In this document: positions 4,382-6,100 of the stretch, piece by piece
Position numbering within the stretch: position 1 is the stretch's first letter
Layout: every line of letters starts with the position of its first letter
Assembly (NCBI GenBank): GCA_030642225.1
Contig: DAOWOC010000077.1
Span: 1-6,100 of the forward strand
Length of the DNA stretch: 6,100 nt
Reading direction: 5' to 3'
Source: Deltaproteobacteria bacterium
GTDB lineage: Bacteria; Desulfobacterota; DAOWOC01
Position numbers and translations under genes: made by a program
Notes under the pieces: model-generated
Databases searched by the model: none
Seen by the model: only the letters and a program-made list of their open reading frames with translations
What the model was told of the DNA's origin: nothing

Positions 4382-6100
4382 ATGTCTAAACCGGTTAAGA
4401 TCATCGGCATTTTTGCGGTTGTATGTATCCTTGCGGTTATTGTAACAGCCATAGGTGTTTCTGTTTATTTTACATCTGACAGGCTCAAGGCCATGATTGT
4501 CCCAAGGCTTGAGAAACAGTTAGACAGGCCTGTTGAACTTGATAAAATCAGCCTGAATATCTTTAAGGGGATAGAGATCACGGGTTTGAAGGTAGCGGGT
4601 GAGGACAAGGATTGTCCTGAAATGTTGCAAATGGATGAATTCATCTTTAATTACCGGTTGCTGCCGCTCATAAAAAAACAGTTTGTCATTAAAAAAATAT
4701 TTATCCAGGGGCTTTATATAAAGCTTATAAGGAACAAAAAGGGCGAGATTGATCTTGTTGAACTTTTTAAGGGTGATAAAGAGAAAAAAGATACTGATAT
4801 TGAAAAGAATGAAACAAAAGAACAACTTAAATCAGATGCTAAAAGTCCCGGGAATGATAAAAAATCATTTCTCCTGACAGCTGATATAATAGAACTTAAG
4901 AATGGAGAGATTATTTTTGAGGATCATTATAAAAGAAAGTCTCCTGTTACCATTAAGATTTTGGATATTAAGGCAAGGATAAAAGATTTTTCAACAGACA
5001 GGCCTTTTGATTATTCCCTTGCATTGAAACTCGCGTCTGATAATCCCTGGGATATTGATGCGCATGGCAGATTTAATATTAAGGATAGTGCAGGAGATAT
5101 TAGCTGGGAGTTATCAGGAAACATGGAAGGGTTAAAGCCGCTTCTCTCCGAAGGGACTGATCTGCCTGTTGGGGATGCCGTATCAAGCGGAAGGATAAGT
5201 ATTAAAGAAAAGAAGATATCCCTTGAGGATGTGACCTTAAGTCTTAATAAATCCTCCTTAGCATTAAATGGATTTATTGATGATTTTACAGGAACGCCGG
5301 TTGTCAGGATGGATATCACAAGTCCTTATCTGTCCATGGATGATTTTTCAATACCAGGTAAGGAAAATGATAAACAGGAAAAATCCCCTGTCTCTTCTGA
5401 AAAAACAGAAAGCTCGGATAAAAACGGAAAACCAGGGTCTGTTGAGCCTGGGCCCGTGGATTTAAAAGGGCTGACAGGAGAGGGCAGAATATCAATTGAT
5501 AATTTTAACACAGGCAAGGTAAGCCTTAAAAAGATAAATATTCCTTATTTAATCATGGATAACACGGTCAAACTGGAATCATTTAAAGCTTTTTTTGGCA
5601 ACGGAGAGATAAAAGGCGGATTCTTTCTTGATCTTAAAAATGCCGGGTTTAAATATTTTGCAAATATTAGGGTATCTGATGTGGAGGTTCAGGATATTTT
5701 AAGGCTTTTTGATCTATCGGGATCATCTGCTGCAGAAGGTGTCCTTGATCTTGAGTTAGTGGATATCAGCGGGGCAGGAGTTACATCTGAAAATTTTAAA
5801 AAGAATCTGTCAGGGACGATCCTGGCTAGATCAAAAAAAATAAAGATTATAAAGACACCTTTATTGTCCCGGATTGCATCATTCCTTAAGACCTCAGATA
5901 TCCTTCCTTATGAGGTAAAAGATGCCTCGGGAAAAGGGGATATTCTGGATGGTAAAATGTATATTAACACTGATCTTAAGGGAAATAGAGCAGAGATGCT
6001 GTTGTCCGGCTGGATCGGGTTTGATAAAAAGATTAAACTCCATGTACCTTTAACCCTTTCTCCAAAGATTACAAAAAAAATAAAAATTTTAAGACAGGAC
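4382..6100 (+). CDS. AsmA family protein, 3' partial
   Basis: The frame is open from 4382 to the window edge (573 codons, no stop). It begins with an uncleaved N-terminal membrane anchor (hydrophobic residues about 7-30), followed by the typical AsmA start: L43...L47-D-R-P-V-E-L-D with N59 to V71 (NIFKGIEITGLKV). This arrangement is shared by AsmA/TamB/YhdP-type proteins, which span the periplasm from the inner membrane and are linked to outer-membrane lipid and protein homeostasis. Repeating beta-rich segments are broken by two charged, low-complexity linkers at about 131-161 (Lys/Glu/Asp-rich) and 325-360 (Lys/Glu/Ser/Pro-rich). From about 394 it resembles the AsmA C-terminal domain: F-F-G-N-G-E-I-K-G-G, then a repeated beta pattern with V-S-D-V and a G-V-L-D-L-E-L segment, then an amphipathic stretch (TPLLSRIASFLKTSDILPYE). 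The missing C-terminus is probably short. The strong ribosome binding site supports the start. The family call is good; the cargo is unknown. Confidence 0.87.
   Translation, partial: MSKPVKIIGIFAVVCILAVIVTAIGVSVYFTSDRLKAMIVPRLEKQLDRPVELDKISLNIFKGIEITGLKVAGEDKDCPEMLQMDEFIFNYRLLPLIKKQFVIKKIFIQGLYIKLIRNKKGEIDLVELFKGDKEKKDTDIEKNETKEQLKSDAKSPGNDKKSFLLTADIIELKNGEIIFEDHYKRKSPVTIKILDIKARIKDFSTDRPFDYSLALKLASDNPWDIDAHGRFNIKDSAGDISWELSGNMEGLKPLLSEGTDLPVGDAVSSGRISIKEKKISLEDVTLSLNKSSLALNGFIDDFTGTPVVRMDITSPYLSMDDFSIPGKENDKQEKSPVSSEKTESSDKNGKPGSVEPGPVDLKGLTGEGRISIDNFNTGKVSLKKINIPYLIMDNTVKLESFKAFFGNGEIKGGFFLDLKNAGFKYFANIRVSDVEVQDILRLFDLSGSSAAEGVLDLELVDISGAGVTSENFKKNLSGTILARSKKIKIIKTPLLSRIASFLKTSDILPYEVKDASGKGDILDGKMYINTDLKGNRAEMLLSGWIGFDKKIKLHVPLTLSPKITKKIKILRQD

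Noticed and set aside
4520..5517. Frames at 4520-4825 -, 5011-5319 -, 5268-5465 + and 5326-5517 -
   Set aside because: They overlap the long AsmA-like frame, which is continuous from 4382 and explains the region. Their composition is that of antisense translation.
1..6100. CRISPR array, tRNA/rRNA, insertion sequence, attachment site or toxin-antitoxin pair
   Set aside because: No regularly spaced direct repeats, no cloverleaf or rRNA sequence, no transposase or integrase frame, and no small gene pair were found.

Overview
The window looks like a piece of a Gram-negative, probably anaerobic, bacterial chromosome. It is moderately AT-rich and densely packed, with five genes all on the + strand. 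The outer-membrane protein, the AsmA-type envelope protein and the GT9 (LPS-type) glycosyltransferase point to a two-membrane cell. The B12-binding radical SAM enzyme and the purine-rich ribosome binding sites (such as AGGGGGA) would suit a deltaproteobacterium / Desulfobacterota-like host. That placement is an inference from style, not from a marker gene.

Layout. Positions 2-1411 hold a GT9 (ADP-heptose:LPS heptosyltransferase-like) gene. Its frame is open to the left edge, so its true start is probably outside the window, and it carries an unrecognised N-terminal extension. After a 23-nt, almost pure A/T gap comes a 505-aa cobalamin-binding radical SAM protein (1435-2952). Its TAA stop is followed with no gap by the ATG of a MipA/OmpV-family outer-membrane protein (2953-3798). 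A 33-nt gap leads to a 151-aa flavodoxin-like protein (3832-4287). A 94-nt gap containing two small dyads and a strong Shine-Dalgarno leads to an AsmA-family protein (4382 to the right edge, C-terminus missing). No RNA genes, mobile elements or CRISPR arrays were seen, and no gene-free stretch is longer than 94 nt.

How the genes may work together. Four of the five products are either predicted envelope proteins (MipA-like, AsmA-like), a sugar transferase of the LPS type, or a radical SAM enzyme of a superfamily often found beside glycan and lipid synthesis genes. The fifth, the flavodoxin-like protein, could supply electrons to the radical SAM enzyme. The spacing suggests that the first four genes are co-transcribed. 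The asmA-like gene could have its own promoter: a sigma-54-like motif lies in the 3' end of the flavodoxin gene, but this is weakly supported. A shared role in modifying a cell-surface glycan or lipid is a hypothesis only. The substrate of the radical SAM enzyme cannot be read from the sequence.
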